64,000 bases of DNA, taken from positions 64,953 to 128,952 of the forward strand of contig NW_022985208.1 of assembly GCF_010093535.1 (NCBI RefSeq), in the 5' to 3' direction. Position 1 is the first letter of the stretch. Each line of letters opens with the position of its first letter. The position numbers and the translations under genes are program-made. Shown here in pieces: positions 24,301 through 37,075 of this stretch. This DNA is from Lindgomyces ingoldianus (lineage: Eukaryota > Ascomycota > Dothideomycetes > Pleosporales > Lindgomycetaceae). The notes under the pieces are model-generated. The model saw only the letters and a program-made list of their open reading frames with translations, did no database searches and was not told where the DNA came from.

Positions 24301-26548
24301 TGTTCAGATTCCGCGCTGCCTGGACAAGCTTAAGGCCTACGGCGGCGCAACCCCCAATCCTCCAAACCGCGTCATCGAGTGCCTGGGGCACGACAACAAC
24401 TGGATCACCAGACAATCGGCCAAACCCACGAGATTGAGACAAAGCGTCGTTCACTGATGGAACAGCGGCGTTTATGATAATAGGCGTGCCATGCACCCTG
24501 GTATACCTGTGCAGCGCTCGCGCAGAGTCTTTAGAAAGCGACCGGATTAACTGTGATTCATCGACATTGTTTCGATCATCATCGTCCATGACCGAGGTTG
24601 GGGACAAACTCAGCAGGATCTTAGACTCTGGCAAAAGTTGCCCTGCTCTCGAGCGAATGGCGGCAACGATGTCGGAGTGCTCTTCTTTCCCAGGATGAAG
24701 GATCTCATTCTGCACATGAAGTTCGGCCGAGGTTCGATAAGTTTGGAAGGAGCCCAGCCTATCTTGAAAGTTACCGCAATAGCGTGGACCCAGTTTATTA
24801 TAGACTGCGATGAGCTCGTCCGAAAGCGGTTCTGAGACCAGATGGAACGAGGCCAGCGATATCTTTGAGCAAAGAACATTTCTTCCCAAGCGGGGAGCCA
24901 GGTTGCGCGGCGTGCCCAGGAAGGCACAAATCGGATAGTGTCTCTGGCTGTTAGATGTTATAGAAGCGAAGCTTTCATGGCTCGTGTTCATCAATGGTGC
25001 AGGGGAGGGGTAGTGTGCCTTGATAGTCTCGGTGAATTCGCCATCAACATAAAGCGATGCTTTGTGGGCTCCAATACCAATACCTTTAGCGCGGCGATGC
25101 ACGACAGCAATGTGGTACCACTGGCCCTCGTTGAATGCAGGAGCTTTCTTGAACCGAACGCTAGGGACAACACCAGTTGAGTGGCCCATGTATGTTTGAA
25201 GAATTAAGCAACGGGTATCTTTTTCAAGGTAAGCCATCAGGAAGCACGTTTGTGTTTCATCATAGGCGCCAAAGATGGTGGTATGACAGTTGGGGTCATA
25301 TTCGTCGACGCGTATCCAGGCAGTGAATGTGTAGCCGCTACCGGGGGCAGTAGGCGGGAAAGGACGGCCAAGCTCTTTCAGCTCGATGGCACTGAAACCC
25401 TGTAATGATAAATCGAATTGAATGAATGGCGGGCCTCTTGACGCTTGCATTCCTTGCAGGAGAAACTCTGAAGCTTGTTCTGAAGTAGTAGCTGTTCGGA
25501 ATAGATAGTATGCATCGTCGAGTTTATTGATGCCGTATTCCATCAACCGATCAGCAAGTTCGCGGAGGAGATGTGTTTCCACTGTGCCGCACTTGTTTTC
25601 GAACAGCAGAGGAAGTAGGTCACTGAGAAGCCCGGTGACATGCAGTGCAGCTTGGTTGTAAGTAGAGATGGTCGAAATCTGGAGAATGGCGAGAAGAACG
25701 GATACAGACAAATGCTTGGACCTTGTTCCAGGAGAATATTGGCCTGATAATCCCGACCAGAAGTGGAGAATGATGGGGATGATATCGGGATTCTGCAACA
25801 CCTCATTCCCACTAAAGATGCATTGCAGTTGGTTCCGAAGCGCGTCCAGGTCCACGTCGAACTCGCTATTGGTCGACTTGGGGGATGAGACAACAATCTC
25901 CGCGGACGGCAGTGGGCAATCTGCAGCAGCACTCTGTAATTGCTGCTTTGGTGGAGCCTCCCCGATCTTGTCGATGTCTCGAAAAATGCGCGTCATGGCC
26001 TCCTCACCCAAAGCAAAGGCAAACAGACAGCCAAAGAGCTGCTCCTGCCCTGCATCGTCCCGCTTACTGTCGGAGTGCCCGCCGAATATTCCAGTGCTGC
26101 CCAATGCTTGCTCCAGTGCACTCCAGCCTCCAGCCTCGACGCGCTTTGCGAAGAAGCGTCCGTTGCCAGAGTGTTCGTTCAGTGCCTCTGACAGCACGTC
26201 TAGGGTTGCCTTTATGACTTCGAAGAAATCTACGCGATCTACCACAGACAGACTGAGAGGATTGTAGAAGCCGGAGACGGAGCGAAGGGTAGAAAGGAGT
26301 ACGTCAAAGCCCCGTATATGGCGAAATGCATCTTTTGTCTGGGTCTGCTCGTGCGACTCTATTAGCAGCTGGCGCATGCGGCGCAGGGCGTTGCTCTGGG
26401 ACTGCAGGATATCGGAGGTCGGTGGACGGGTCTCGGAAGCCTCGATGAGCTCGTCGGCAAGACTGCGCAGCTCTGCAATCTGGTTGTTCATTGGTGGTAT
26501 CCTCGACGCGGCCGTTGACGACCTATGGCGGCGCGTTGTGGATTGCAT
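18332..26548 (-). CDS. BPH1: BEACH-WD40 giant protein (Bph1/LvsA/beige-like)
   Basis: Exons 23878-26548, 23423-23832, 18667-23370, 18400-18570 and 18332-18361 give about 2661 residues. In order: an N-terminal helical region; a concanavalin-A/laminin-G-like domain (residues ~390-570, YTFTAWIRVDEYDPN, EGQWYHIAVVH); armadillo-like helices; a charged linker with KKIEDMRQKRIEKRREK (~1640); a PH-BEACH domain (~1845-1980); the BEACH domain (~2035-2310, NFHYLMFVNTLAGRTFNDL and the conserved FYLPEFL/NINGY region); and WD40 repeats to the end (SASSDGKVFLWDL). BEACH proteins are cytosolic scaffolds for vesicle fusion or fission, vacuole sorting and autophagy. The carboxy end is uncertain: with the last intron unspliced the frame runs to a stop at 18187. 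The 96-bp segment 18571-18666 is divisible by three and could be retained. Confidence 0.93.
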
Positions 26549-27310
26549 GGTCGCTCGAGTCCTCCGCCGCAGAGGTAATTTTGTGGAGGGAGTTGCGGGG
26601 AGAAAGGCAGAGTCATGTCTCCTTTTTGGGGAAGGGACGCATCAGTGAGAGGAGGAGAACGCAGGACTTGGAGGGAGGCAGCAGTGAAAGTAGGCTCTCA
26701 GGCGTGACGACGTCGGCGGGCGAGGGGAGTGGGAGCCGTGAGGTTGCTAGAACGGAAGAGAGCTTGGACCCGAGTCTGATACAGCGGCTGCGGAGCACCC
26801 CCCCAAGGCAGGCAACAGTGGATTGGAACTGGACGCGAGCTTAACAGACAGGCAGTGGCAATGCATGCAAGGGCCGTGAAGCTCCTCCTGAAGCTCTTCC
26901 GGAAGCTATAAAGATCTACAATTCACCTGGACGCTGTAGATGATGGCTTCATGACTGAGCTGGCTAGGGCTCACGAGGCATCTGAGGCATCTGGATGAGC
27001 ATAGTGGCGGCTAGCGACGAACACGGCCTAGTACTCCTCCCAGCCCCCGTCGCACAGCCGCGGGTTCCTTGGCCGACGGTTGACGCATGACCAGCTTGGC
27101 GCCTGTTGATAAGAACAGCTCCTCCAAGCTATCCGTCGGCAGCTCTCCCTCACTCTCCTCCCCCAACATCTCCTCCCCCAACATCTCCTCCCCCTCTCCC
27201 GTCATCGCTACCGTGTCTTTCCATTACATCTTCTTCTTTTCCCACTGCTGACCCTCCCTTCCCCCCGTTTTCTTTGTTTCTCACACCCGAGAGAGCTCGT
27301 ATCCGCCACT
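26549..27310. promoter_or_regulatory. Divergent promoter region (BEACH gene / vacuolar protease)
   Basis: 762 bp separate the two start codons and must hold both promoters. The protease side is pyrimidine-rich (27154-27300), the CT-tract leader common before strongly expressed fungal genes, and includes a 15-bp tandem repeat. No clear TATA box is seen. Confidence 0.5.
27154..27196 (+). repeat. 15-bp tandem repeat in protease leader
   Basis: CTCCTCCCCCAACAT occurs twice exactly (27154-27168, 27169-27183), followed by a partial third unit, about 115-155 bp before the protease ATG. Confidence 0.7.
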
Positions 27311-29181
27311 ATGAGGTACGGTGCCCCCCTCTCGCTGCTGGCGGCGCTGGCGACAGCCTCACCTGTCATGAACGTGGGTACGATCCATAACGACGCTGCC
27401 CCTGTTTTCTCCTCGACTCAGGCAAAGGAGATCCCCAACTCGTACATGGTCGTGTTCAAGAAGCACCTCAAGCACGAGGACGCCAAGAGTCATCACAACT
27501 GGGTGCAGAGCATCCACACGGCGAGCCAGAACGAGCGCATGGAGCTCCGGAAGCGCTCGCAGTTCCCTGTCACGACCGACATATTCGAGGGTCTTAAGCA
27601 TACATATAACATTGTCGGTAGTCTGATGGGCTACTCTGGCCACTTCGACGACGAGACTATCGAGCAGATCCGGAGGCACCCTGATGTGAGTATACCCTAT
27701 TTCATTACGGTACGGCCTCAGAGCGTCGGCATCGGGCACTTGCGGGTGTTCGCATTGTCGCACTCCTCGTCTCGAGTCGCGGTGTTATCTCCGTAGGCAA
27801 CTCCGCCAAGCCGCCACCTCCGCGCAATCGCTGTGCCATCGCACGTGATATTACGCCATCCAGGTACTGCACGAGACCATACAAAAGCTAACATTGTGTG
27901 CGATGATAGGTCGATTATATCGAGAAGGACTCTGAGGTCCACACCATGGATGGCAAGGAGTCCTATGAGACAGAGAAGAACGCGCCTTGGGGTCTCGCCC
28001 GTATCTCGCATCGTGACAGCCTGAGCTTCGGAACGTGGAATAAGTACCTATACTCTGCCGATGGCGGCGAGGGCGTCGATGTCTATGTCATCGACACTGG
28101 CACCAACACCAAGCACGTTGACTTCGAGGGTCGCGCCCACTGGGGCAAGACCATCCCCGCCAACGACGCCGATGAGGATGGTAATGGTCACGGCACCCAC
28201 TGCTCCGGGACGGTTGCTGGCAAGAAGTACGGTGTCGCCAAGAAGGCCAACGTCTACGCCGTCAAGGTGCTCCGCTCCAATGGCTCTGGCACCATGTCGG
28301 ATGTCGTCAAGGGTGTCGAATACGCTGTCCAGGCACACAACGAGGCTGTGGAAGCCGCCAAGAAGGGTAAGAAGAAAGGCTTCAAGGGCAGCGCCGCGAA
28401 CATGAGCTTGGGAGGTGGCAAGTCCACCACCCTCGACTTGGCTGTTAATGCTGCTGTTGACGCTGGTATTCACTTCGCCGTCGCCGCCGGTAATGACAAC
28501 GCCGACTCGTGCAACTACTCCCCCGCTGCTGCTGAGAACGCCGTCACTGTCGGTGCCTCCACCCTTCTTGACGAGCGTGCGTACTTCTCCAACTACGGAA
28601 AGTGCAACGACATCTTTGCCCCAGGTCTTAATATCCTCTCCACTTGGATTGGATCTGAACACGCAACCAACACTATCTCCGGCACTTCTATGGCTTCTCC
28701 TCACATTGCTGGTCTTTTGGCCTACTTGCTCTCTCTTCAACCCGCCAAGGACTCTGCCTACGCAGTCGCCGACATCACCCCCAAGAAGCTTAAAGCTAAT
28801 TTGATCTCCATCGCCACCGAGGGCGCCCTATCTGATGTCCCCAGCAACACCAAGAACATCCTCGCCTGGAACGGCGGTGGCTCCTCCAACTACACTGACA
28901 TTATCAGCAGGGGTGGCTACGCTGCCTCCAAGTCCATCCAGGAGGAAGAGGATGACGTCATCACCATCACCATCCCCTCCCTCTCCAAGTTTGAGGAGGA
29001 GGCTTCGGCTGAGTGGGAGAAGGCCATCGAATCATCTTTCGGCCGCAAGGTCACCAAGAGCGGATCCCGTCTCCAGGGCAAGATCGAAAAGCTTGCAGCT
29101 GAGATCGAGGACTTCGTCACCGACGAGATGGAGGAGCTGATGCAGGAGGTCATGGAGCGTGTGGAGTCTGCTCGCGAGTAA
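27311..29181 (+). CDS. pepC: Subtilisin-like vacuolar serine protease (cerevisin/PepC type)
   Basis: Exons 27311-27685 and 27910-29181 (intron 224 bp) give 548 residues. A signal peptide (MRYGAPLSLLAALATA) is followed by an I9 inhibitor propeptide (NSYMVVFKKHL...VDYIEKD, residues ~45-132). The S8 catalytic domain has Asp187 (VYVIDTG), His219 (DGNGHGTHCSGT), the oxyanion Asn320 (AAGNDN) and Ser385 (SGTSMASPH). A ~95-residue acidic, helical C-terminal extension (EEEDDVITITIP onward) follows, as in PepC/Prb1 vacuolar proteases and major fungal allergens. The family is activated in the vacuole by removal of the propeptide and degrades proteins in autophagy and starvation. All catalytic residues are intact. 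Codon use is strongly C-ending, unlike neighbouring accessory genes, which suggests high expression. Confidence 0.96.
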
Positions 29182-30182
29182 AGCACCTCGCATCACGTAT
29201 TTGCAATCTGCTTGTGCTTGTGCTCTGGCTATGGTGTGGTACTGGGAGCGTCGATACCCTGCTATCTTCGCATTTGTGCATATTGAGGGAAGCTAGTCAT
29301 TATACACAGATATTACCGCTTCGTAGCATGTGTCTTATCATCGGTTGATTGATCGGCTGACTGGCATGGCTTGGCTTGGGATTGGGCGCTGGATCACAAT
29401 TGAGGCATTTCATACATGTATTTCTTTTCTTTGTGAGGATTCATTTCCGTGTGGAAGTCGTAGTGATCTCTGAAGCATCTCCCGGATAAATAGAAAGGCG
29501 GAGAAGCATTGGTAAATGAATCTCTGTTTCTCTCCATGACTATAGTCCCCATTATGAAGTGATCATGCCGTTAGTTGCCAGCCGAAGTTTAAGGGTGCGA
29601 TGCAACATTGATTGGGGCGCGCGATTAGTGATATAGCGCTTAATAATCCGAATACAACTGCTGCAAAAAGTGTGTGGCCACCAGGTTGATGAACCCCACC
29701 TTCAATTCACCGATGTGTTCAAAGTTGTTCTAGGTACAGTACATGCAAACATAGGGCTCAAATCCACTTGGAGATAGAATATTCCTATCTAAGTAGAGTT
29801 CGCACAATCCTTTGTTGCAGGTGGAAACCTTGTCATGTCTCTTAATATTTGAGTACTTGCTTCCACGGTGTAGTATATGCAATGTAACTTCAAGTTTGCA
29901 ATGCAAGTGAATTTCTCCTTTAATTCTACTCAACATATTACATCACTATCTACCCAAACTCAAGCATTTATCACACTTATACCAAGATAGTAACGATTTA
30001 ACAGACTGGCTATTCCTTGCCCAACACTCCTTCCACAAGTATTTCCATTCTAGCCTCTTCCTGCTTTTCCTTACGCGGCAAGTTTAACCTCGATAACTTC
30101 AATGCCAAGGATAGGTTCAGAATAGAGAGTCAAGCGAAGCTAGCGAGTTAGCACCCGACCATCATCTCGCTACCAAGAAATC
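29182..30182. other. Intergenic; protease 3' region
   Basis: 1.0 kb. It should carry the protease 3' untranslated region. The frame at 29730-29936 has no recognisable domain. Confidence 0.45.
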
Positions 30183-31208
30183 TCAAACTACATTCGCATC
30201 CTCCAAACGCGCCCATGCGCCCCATCTGACAAAGCCAGGTACACATCTGTTCATAACTTCCCACACACCCTCATCAAGCATAGGTTCCGGACGATCTTCC
30301 AAGGCATCCAACACAACATCTTTCAGACCTCGATCTTCGTCATTAGTAGATGTAAACACTTCCCAAATGATGTCAACAAAATTAACGCTCTCGTAATAAT
30401 TATGCAACAACAGCGAAAATCTATCGCGTGCAAGATCTTGGAGCGAAGGAATTCCATACTTCCCCGCAATTGCGTAGATCTTTGCGTGCGGGATTAGATG
30501 GGTTGGGTTAAGTTCGACGCGTTGTCTATTGAGACCATAGCATTTCAGGAAGTCGTGGAAGCTATGGGGGCAATGCGTTGTGCTGGATACTATTTTGAGG
30601 GTATTCTCGGAGGACTTTGTGAGGGATTGTTTGGGTGCGAATGCGTAGAGTTCGAGCAGAGCTGTTACGAGGTCACGGAGATCGACTACAGAGGTGTTGG
30701 ATGGTGTTATCAAGAGCGAGTAGTCGTCGACAAGGTCTAAGAGTGATAGACAATGTGGGTAGTTTGGAGGGGGTACTCGCGTTCTATTGTTGTGTGAGGA
30801 TGGTGGCGGGATCTCGTAGTCAGCGTTGTAGAGGAATTGTATGGCGTTGTGGACTTCGCGGGGATCGTCATTAAGCCTGATTTCAGACCTGCTGCTCGAG
30901 TTCATTTGCTAGAGTGTAGCCTTAGCCTCTCAGTCCTAGTTCTAGCGGGCTAAGAATTACATGTACAGTTCGCTCAACTAATTCTTCAATGTATTCTGAT
31001 TGCGAACATACGATGGCTTTCTGGAGTTACCAGTAAAAGCCTCCGCAGATGATTGTGAGGTCGGAAATTTTCTCGTCGATGCCGGTGCTGCAAAGGCTAA
31101 ATTAGCTACAGGGCTCCACTTTGAGAAAGGCCAGTAGAAGTTTACTCTTTGATGTGTTTGATGAGCATGATTGAGGGAGCTTGCTGAGTTCAGCTCAGTA
31201 TCTTCCAT
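30183..31208 (-). pseudogene. BTB/POZ protein gene, inactivated by a nonsense codon
   Basis: Minus-strand segments match one BTB gene. A leader beginning MEDTELNSASS lies near 31208. The BTB N-core EKISDLTIICGGFYW lies near 31072-31030, then comes an in-frame TAA at 31027-31029 where the family has the K/x-L-H-K step, and then QKAIVCSQSEYIEE. A long intact exon at 30183-30905 carries DDPREVHNAIQFLYNADY and the C-terminal module AKIYAIAGKYGIPSLQDLA with DRGLKDVVLDAL, ending in FVRWGAW. The leader joins the N-core out of frame at the obvious splice sites, a second defect. The large downstream exon could still be translated alone from its own ATG at 30905 as a 240-residue protein without the full BTB fold. 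Confidence 0.7.
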
Positions 31209-31489
31209 TCTTGTTGTACGCGCAAAGGCCGAGGAATGCGGTTAAGACCTGGCAACACGAGAGAACCTAGGAATGCGATGTAGGAGATAAGGTATTGGGA
31301 AACAACTCTTTTGAAACACTAGGACAGCCCGAAGCTGCAATATATTTTGTTAGAATTAAGGTATGATATTGTGGCGTGCGGAGGTTACGGGAGAAGTAGG
31401 TTTAGGAACTAACTACAGGTGGATTCACAATTGTCCTCTTAATTGACTTAAGACACCCTCAAGGCTACAATCTCTACGATAAAGCATTG

Positions 31490-33374
31490 TTAGACATTAA
31501 AGGGGTCATCATAACCATTGCGCCCGTAAACAGGAATGGGGCTCTCGTTCAGCATCGCGCGAATGCTCAACGCGATAAACCGGGAACAGTACCTTGCATG
31601 CCCAAGAGTACCACCGTGATACCAAAGCCCGGGATCTACTCCATTATTAGTTTCTTCATATGTGATAGAGTTTCGTCCACAACTCACGCCCATTTGGTTT
31701 GAAGGCTCCTATCAATTCCCCTTCTTCGTCGACTCCCCAGAAATCATTTACCTGCTGCGCAACATCCTCACCAAAGAATTGCCGAACGACTCTCGTCATG
31801 CTTCTCTCAAATCCGGTCGCAAACACAATAAGGTCTGCGGGAAGCTCCTCTCCGTCCTCGAATTTTAACCCATTGGGCGTGTACCTGACAGGCAAAGCAT
31901 CTGTTTTAATCTTGATCAAACCATCTGCAATTTTCTTCGAAGCCCCGACATCCATATAATGACCACCCATTCTCTCGTAAATATAATGGGTGATGTCGCC
32001 GTACCTCTCCAACTTGAAGCCAGATGCTTCAAGTGCATCGAACCGCTCTGGTTCCTCGCGAGCAGCTGCGTGTAAGCAAGTGAGAGCGAGTAGTCGGCTG
32101 ATCGAAAGCGGGTTGGAGAAGCTCATGCGGTCTGCGTAATCAGTACTGACATTTTCATTGTATAGAAGCTCTTGGACTCTTTGGTAATATTCGTACGGGA
32201 GGACGTAGGTTGGAGATCGTTGAACCATGGTCACAGAGGCGAGTCCAGCCACGAGCATATCTTCTGCGACATCATGCGCGGTGTTTGCGGTGCCGACTAC
32301 AATGCCATTCTTTTCCTTAAAGCTTGAAGGATCTGTGTATTCAGCAGAGTGCAGGACTGTTCCTTTGAAATGATCGCGATCCGGATAGTCTGGCATCACT
32401 GCAATCTGGCCTCCAGCTCCAACGGCGAGAATAACATAAGATGAGCTGATTTCGTGATGCGAACCATCTCGCTGAACTTGGAGTGTCCATCGCCTGGACG
32501 TATGGTCCCATTTACCGCACAAAAGTCTAGTTGAAAGCCAAATGTTAATATTGTAAGTCTTTACCCAGTCCTTGTAGCCTTGTGCCAAGTCGTCTTTGGT
32601 CAACCACTCTTGGTAATGAGAAGGGAAGGTGCGGTTAAACGGCAGATGGGAATACTGGCGGATAGTATGAAGTCTGGCCGATCCATACCGGAGTTTCCAA
32701 TTGTCGCCTACTTCTTGATTTTTCTCCATCACTACGTAGGATATGTCTAGCGCTTTCATTCTGCCAGCAACACTCAAGCCTGCTTGCCCTCCACCGACAA
32801 TTACAACATCAAAACTGGATGGATTGTCCTCGCCGTTTGCGGTACAGTTTGCATTTAGCGTAGACATCGTCCTATTAAAGGGTTGCTCGCAAGCTCGAAG
32901 TTTGTCGACATCGTTTTCCCCGTCTAGTTGCTCAAGTATTGTCCTTATTACCCATATCTTCCAGGTCCCAGATGAGGCAGGCACGAGCGAAAAAATCCCA
33001 CTACATGTCGTCCTGGGAGTTGAAGCAGTCTTGAAAGTGAAAGGAGCATCCACCCAAGATGCCAGCTCTCCGATCCGAACTATATTCGCACTTTGGATCT
33101 TCAATTCGAAAGATGTCGGGCTCCTTCTGTTGCATACTTCTCGCCATACAGGAATGATGCAGGCAGGGGAATAGAGGGTTCGCAAGGTCCCAGTCAAAGC
33201 GAAAGAATCCCTCCACAATGCCTCTTGGGCCAAGTTGCTCTCGTTCAGACCTTCGAGATTTAAGGGAATCGATGAAGCTACCAATTTAGGATCTGTATCC
33301 AACGGCATATTGATGCTCGGCAAGGAACCAGGAAGGCTCGAGACAGGCACTTGATGGACAGAAGATTTTGGCAT
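31490..33374 (-). CDS. FAD/NADPH flavin monooxygenase (YUC/BVMO-like) with NTF2-like head
   Basis: Exons 31688-33374 and 31490-31635 give 610 residues. Residues ~1-170 are a separate N-terminal domain that looks like the NTF2/SnoaL-like head found on fungal members. Then come the FAD-binding GxGxxG (VVIVGGGQAGLSVAG, ~188-202), the flavin-monooxygenase fingerprint FxGxxxHxxxY (FKGTVLHSAEY), the NADPH site (GIVVGTANTAHDVAED, with the second G-x-G changed to G-T-A-N-T-A as in this subfamily) and FATGF before the C-terminus. The small second exon supplies LWYHGGTLGHARYCS. The family adds one oxygen to N, S or carbonyl groups of small substrates. It is divergent from a Zn2Cys6 regulator 858 bp away, which may control it (inference). 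Substrate unknown. Confidence 0.9.
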
Positions 33375-34232
33375 TATGTTGCAGAAGATAAATATTTTGA
33401 TAAAATGACTAGGGGCATTAGGATGAGAGGGAAAAATAATAGGCGCTTGGAGGAAGCATATCTCAGCCAGTGTTCATCAGCCGAGATCGCGTCTATTTGA
33501 ACCGGGATGGTGCGGGGTGCGATGGCAATGGGGGTCATCAAACCTCACGCTAAGGAGCACTTTCCTGTGATTCTGGCAATTGCGCTGTAAGATGGCGGCC
33601 ACATCTTGGAGGATGGGTGAAAGGGAGCTTGCGGGGGTGCAAGAAAATGAGGATCAGATCGAATTAAGCTTTCGCGCCAAGATCATTGCAGGTAGTAAGA
33701 GGAAGGTACAGTTAATGAAAGATGGGAAGTACAGCTGCAGGAGGTATTGAAAAAAATGTCAGTCTTCATAGACGTCTTGGTCCAGGTTCTAACGAAGGGA
33801 AAGTTGGTTATTTGAGGTCGCGTGCCATCGACGAAATTGTTATCGTCAGCCCAACTCAACAACCTTCCCAGCGATTGGCTGGGAGTGCTCCTTAGGAAAA
33901 CTCGTCCCACGCAACGCCAACTTGTATTCTAGGAGTCCACACAGTGGTTTAACAACATTCTCTGTTCTAAACTGGGGCCTCCATCTAAATTCGTATCATG
34001 GAACCAAATGTGGGGTGCGTCGGAAGTGCGCTCGGCCTTAAGCCACAGTGCCACACTCGGTGTCCGAACGCATGGACACTTGAACCCCAGCTTCCTTTCC
34101 GTGTTAAGGCTGCCACTCCATACATTACCGTTTGCCCTTAGAGTGGGGCACGCTCTGTTTATCGAGGTATGTGAACCTCCTTACAGTCTCATCCCCAACA
34201 CGCACCTCGATCGTCCGTGAAACGCTCGCCTG
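33375..34232. promoter_or_regulatory. Divergent promoter region (monooxygenase / Zn2Cys6 regulator)
   Basis: 858 bp between the two start codons; no coding frame is supported in it. The near-palindrome CGGCCTTAAGCC sits at about 34032-34043. Zn2Cys6 dimers bind CGG half-sites, but this one is not a clean consensus. Confidence 0.4.
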
Positions 34233-36549
34233 ATGGCCTCTCCATTACCTTCGTCCTCCTCGATCGCAACGTCGCCCGAGTCGTCAGGGCCAGTCGCGCC
34301 GAATCCTTCTATTCAAAAGAGCTTCTCTTGCGTTCTATGCGCTTCACGGAAGGTCAAATGCGACAAGAGCCCCGGTGGTTGTGGAAACTGCACGAAAGCC
34401 CGCGTCAAATGCATATACAAGACACCTCCGCCTCCACGGAGGAGGAAAAAGGGCGTCCGGGAGATTGATGTCCATGCTAGGTTGCGACTGTACGAAGACG
34501 CGCTGCGGAAGTTGGGTGTCGAACCCGCCGACCTGGAAAGGGAAGAGCTTCACAAACTGCAGGTTCGAAGGGCATCCTTGGTGGAGAACACCTTCTTTGA
34601 AGAAGATGCAGAAAGGGCTCAACATGGACGTAGAAACTCGGATGCAGGTGTTCTCATCTCAGGAGACGGAAAGTCAAGATATCTAGAGAACCAGCTGTGG
34701 ACAAGCTTGAGGGGAGAGTTTCGAGACTCAAAGGAGCTTTTAGAGGAATCTTCCGAAGAGGAGGATTTCCAGGACTCGAGCGGTTCATCGCCCGTAGCAT
34801 TCTCAAATGACGGAAGCAATCTACTCTTTGGTATTGCAAAGTCGGCAACGAACCTTCGCCATGCTCATCCCCAGCCCGTACAAGTCTTCAAACTCTGGCA
34901 GACATACCTTGACAACATCAACCCTCTCGTCAAGGTGTTTCACACGCCCACAGTTCAGCAACAAATTCTTAATTCCAGTGGGAACCTGGATGAAATTCCA
35001 AAAAACATCGAAGCCTTACTGTTTGGCATATATTGTATCTCTCTTGGGTCAATCGGAGACGCCGAATGCGACGCGATCATGGGCGAGCCCAAGGCCATTG
35101 TCACTCAACGATTCCGGTCAGCCGCCCAGCATGCTTTAATCAATGCCAACTTCCTCAAATCTTCCGACCTGATGGTTCTCCAGGCATTCGTTCTGTTTCT
35201 AGTAAGCACACCCCTTCCTTTTACTTCTCATCCCACAGGCGCTGACAGTAATCTAGCTCTCTCTGCAAAACTACGATGCTCGCGTCATCTTCATACTCAC
35301 AGGAATAGCAGGCCGAATTGGCCAACGACTAGGCCTCCATCGAGATGGCGAAATACTCGGACTCCCTCCCTTTGAAGTTGAAATGCGAAGGCGCTTGTGG
35401 TGGCAGATTATGTTCCTCGAAGGTTTCGCCGAAAAGCTGGCCGGTACTGGAAGCAAAATCTTCATGGGAGACACCAAGATGCCTTCGAATCTGAACGACA
35501 GTGATCTTTTCCAAGGCATGAAGGAAATACCCAAGGAGCATGAAGGAGCAACCGAAATGATGCACTTCCTTATCAGATGCCATGGTGGACAATTCTTAAA
35601 ACGTGCGGCTACTATCGGCACACCTTTGCACAACTTCGATGGCGCCTGGAACAGGTTGAGCTCTCCTTCAATAAACGTTGCTGCGAAGGACAAAGCCATT
35701 GATGAACTCGAGGCGATGCTCCACCACAAATTCCTCCAGTATTGCGATCGCTCCATCCCGTGGCACTTCATGTGCTCTTACCTCGTAAAGGCCCTTATTT
35801 GTATGATGCGGTTCATGGCCCATAATTCGGAAGTATCTACTAATGGGACATCTAAGATGGCCCAGGCTGAAAGGGATGTGCTGTTCAACATCTCCCTTGA
35901 AGTATGCTCATTCCAAATTCTGGCGTATACAACCAAGGAGATGCAAGGCTTCCTGTGGCATGTCAACATGCACTTCCAATGGAAGGCGTTAATCTACCTG
36001 ATCTCGGAGCTCCGCTACCGCACTGAGGCTCCCCTAGCGGACGATGCATGGAAAAAGGTCCAAATGGTATTTGACTTTCATCCTAACTTTAATAAAGAGG
36101 TGTCAAAGAGAGCACTCCCTATCGCCATCGGCAATTTAACGCTCAAGGCATGGGATGCATATTTGACAGCGCGCGGAATGCCGGAAGGAGGTGAACCATA
36201 TTTCATCCAGGTCCTTCGGTCCCAACGGATGAAGGCTAAGTCCTCGAGAACGCCTTCTGAGCAGTCGGAGCTCCCTCCGACTCAGTATCCTGCAAGTACA
36301 TCTCTCGATGATGGGATGAACTTGCCTCCCGAGAGTGTTACTCAGAAAGTTGACCCTCTCCAGTCTTTCCAGTGGAATCCTGAGCTTGCCGCCAGCCTTG
36401 ATATCTCTCCTGTTATTCCTGACCTACCTCCTCTCGATCCGGATCAGATGAATTGGTCGGCTTGGGAAAATCTGCTGGTGGACTTCTCGATGCAGGATGC
36501 GACTGCACCGTTCTCAGCCGCCAATGGCTTTGGCTTTGCAGGCCAGTGA
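34233..36549 (+). CDS. Zn2Cys6 fungal transcription factor
   Basis: Exons 34233-35201 and 35257-36549 give 753 residues. The zinc cluster is complete: Cys33, 36, 43, 50, 53 and 60 in the spacing C-x2-C-x6-C-x6-C-x2-C-x6-C (SCVLCASRKVKCDKSPGGC...), followed by a Pro/Arg linker (TPPPPRRRKKG) and a short coiled-coil dimer element. The middle homology region lies at ~215-560 (VQVFKLWQTYLDNINPLVKV; GRIGQRLGLHRDG; EVEMRRRLWWQI), the classic fungal-specific TF domain. The C-terminus is rich in Pro, Asp and aromatic residues (PPLDPDQMNWSAWENLL), suggesting an activation tail. It sits head-to-head with the flavin monooxygenase, so pathway-specific control is likely but unproven. Confidence 0.95.
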
Positions 36550-37075
36550 AATCCCATTCACCATCATATTAACCGTCGAAAGTCCACAAATAATACAAAT
36601 GTTCTACACTCTAACTCTCCGCTTAGCTCAACAACGTCGGTGTCAAGTTAGAACATACTACCGGCTTGAACGGTCATTTCTAGCAAGCAAAGGTGCACCT
36701 TAATGCCTGTATTAGAACTTCCCCTGCTTTCAAAGAGAGGGTTCTCTTTGCGTACAGTCATCACTCACTACCTTGGTTCAGGAGTAACCCCTCAATTAAC
36801 CACTAGACAGTGTAAACCGCCTGTGAATCTATTACCAAATGCAAACAAACCGAATCGTCTCGGAACCCTTCGATTATTCGAGTCCCAGCTTTTCTGAGTT
36901 TCCACGAAGACTTAACGCCGCCAAATCTGCTAGAGCTACCTTCATCTCCACAACAACCCATTCAATTTTCTGCAACCACAATGACTGACGCTTCTTGCTG
37001 GCGCTTGCTGGCCTCCACCACAGGGTGTGCGATCCACTAATCATATTTCCTGATCCCGCTATTCGTCCAAGGCTC
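36550..37075. other. Intergenic
   Basis: About 0.5 kb downstream of the regulator; presumably its 3' region. Nothing else was recognised. Confidence 0.45.

Noticed and set aside
28048..28740. 230-residue antisense frame under the protease
   Set aside because: It mirrors the strongly C-ending codon use of the protease; such antisense frames arise from codon bias and show no domain.
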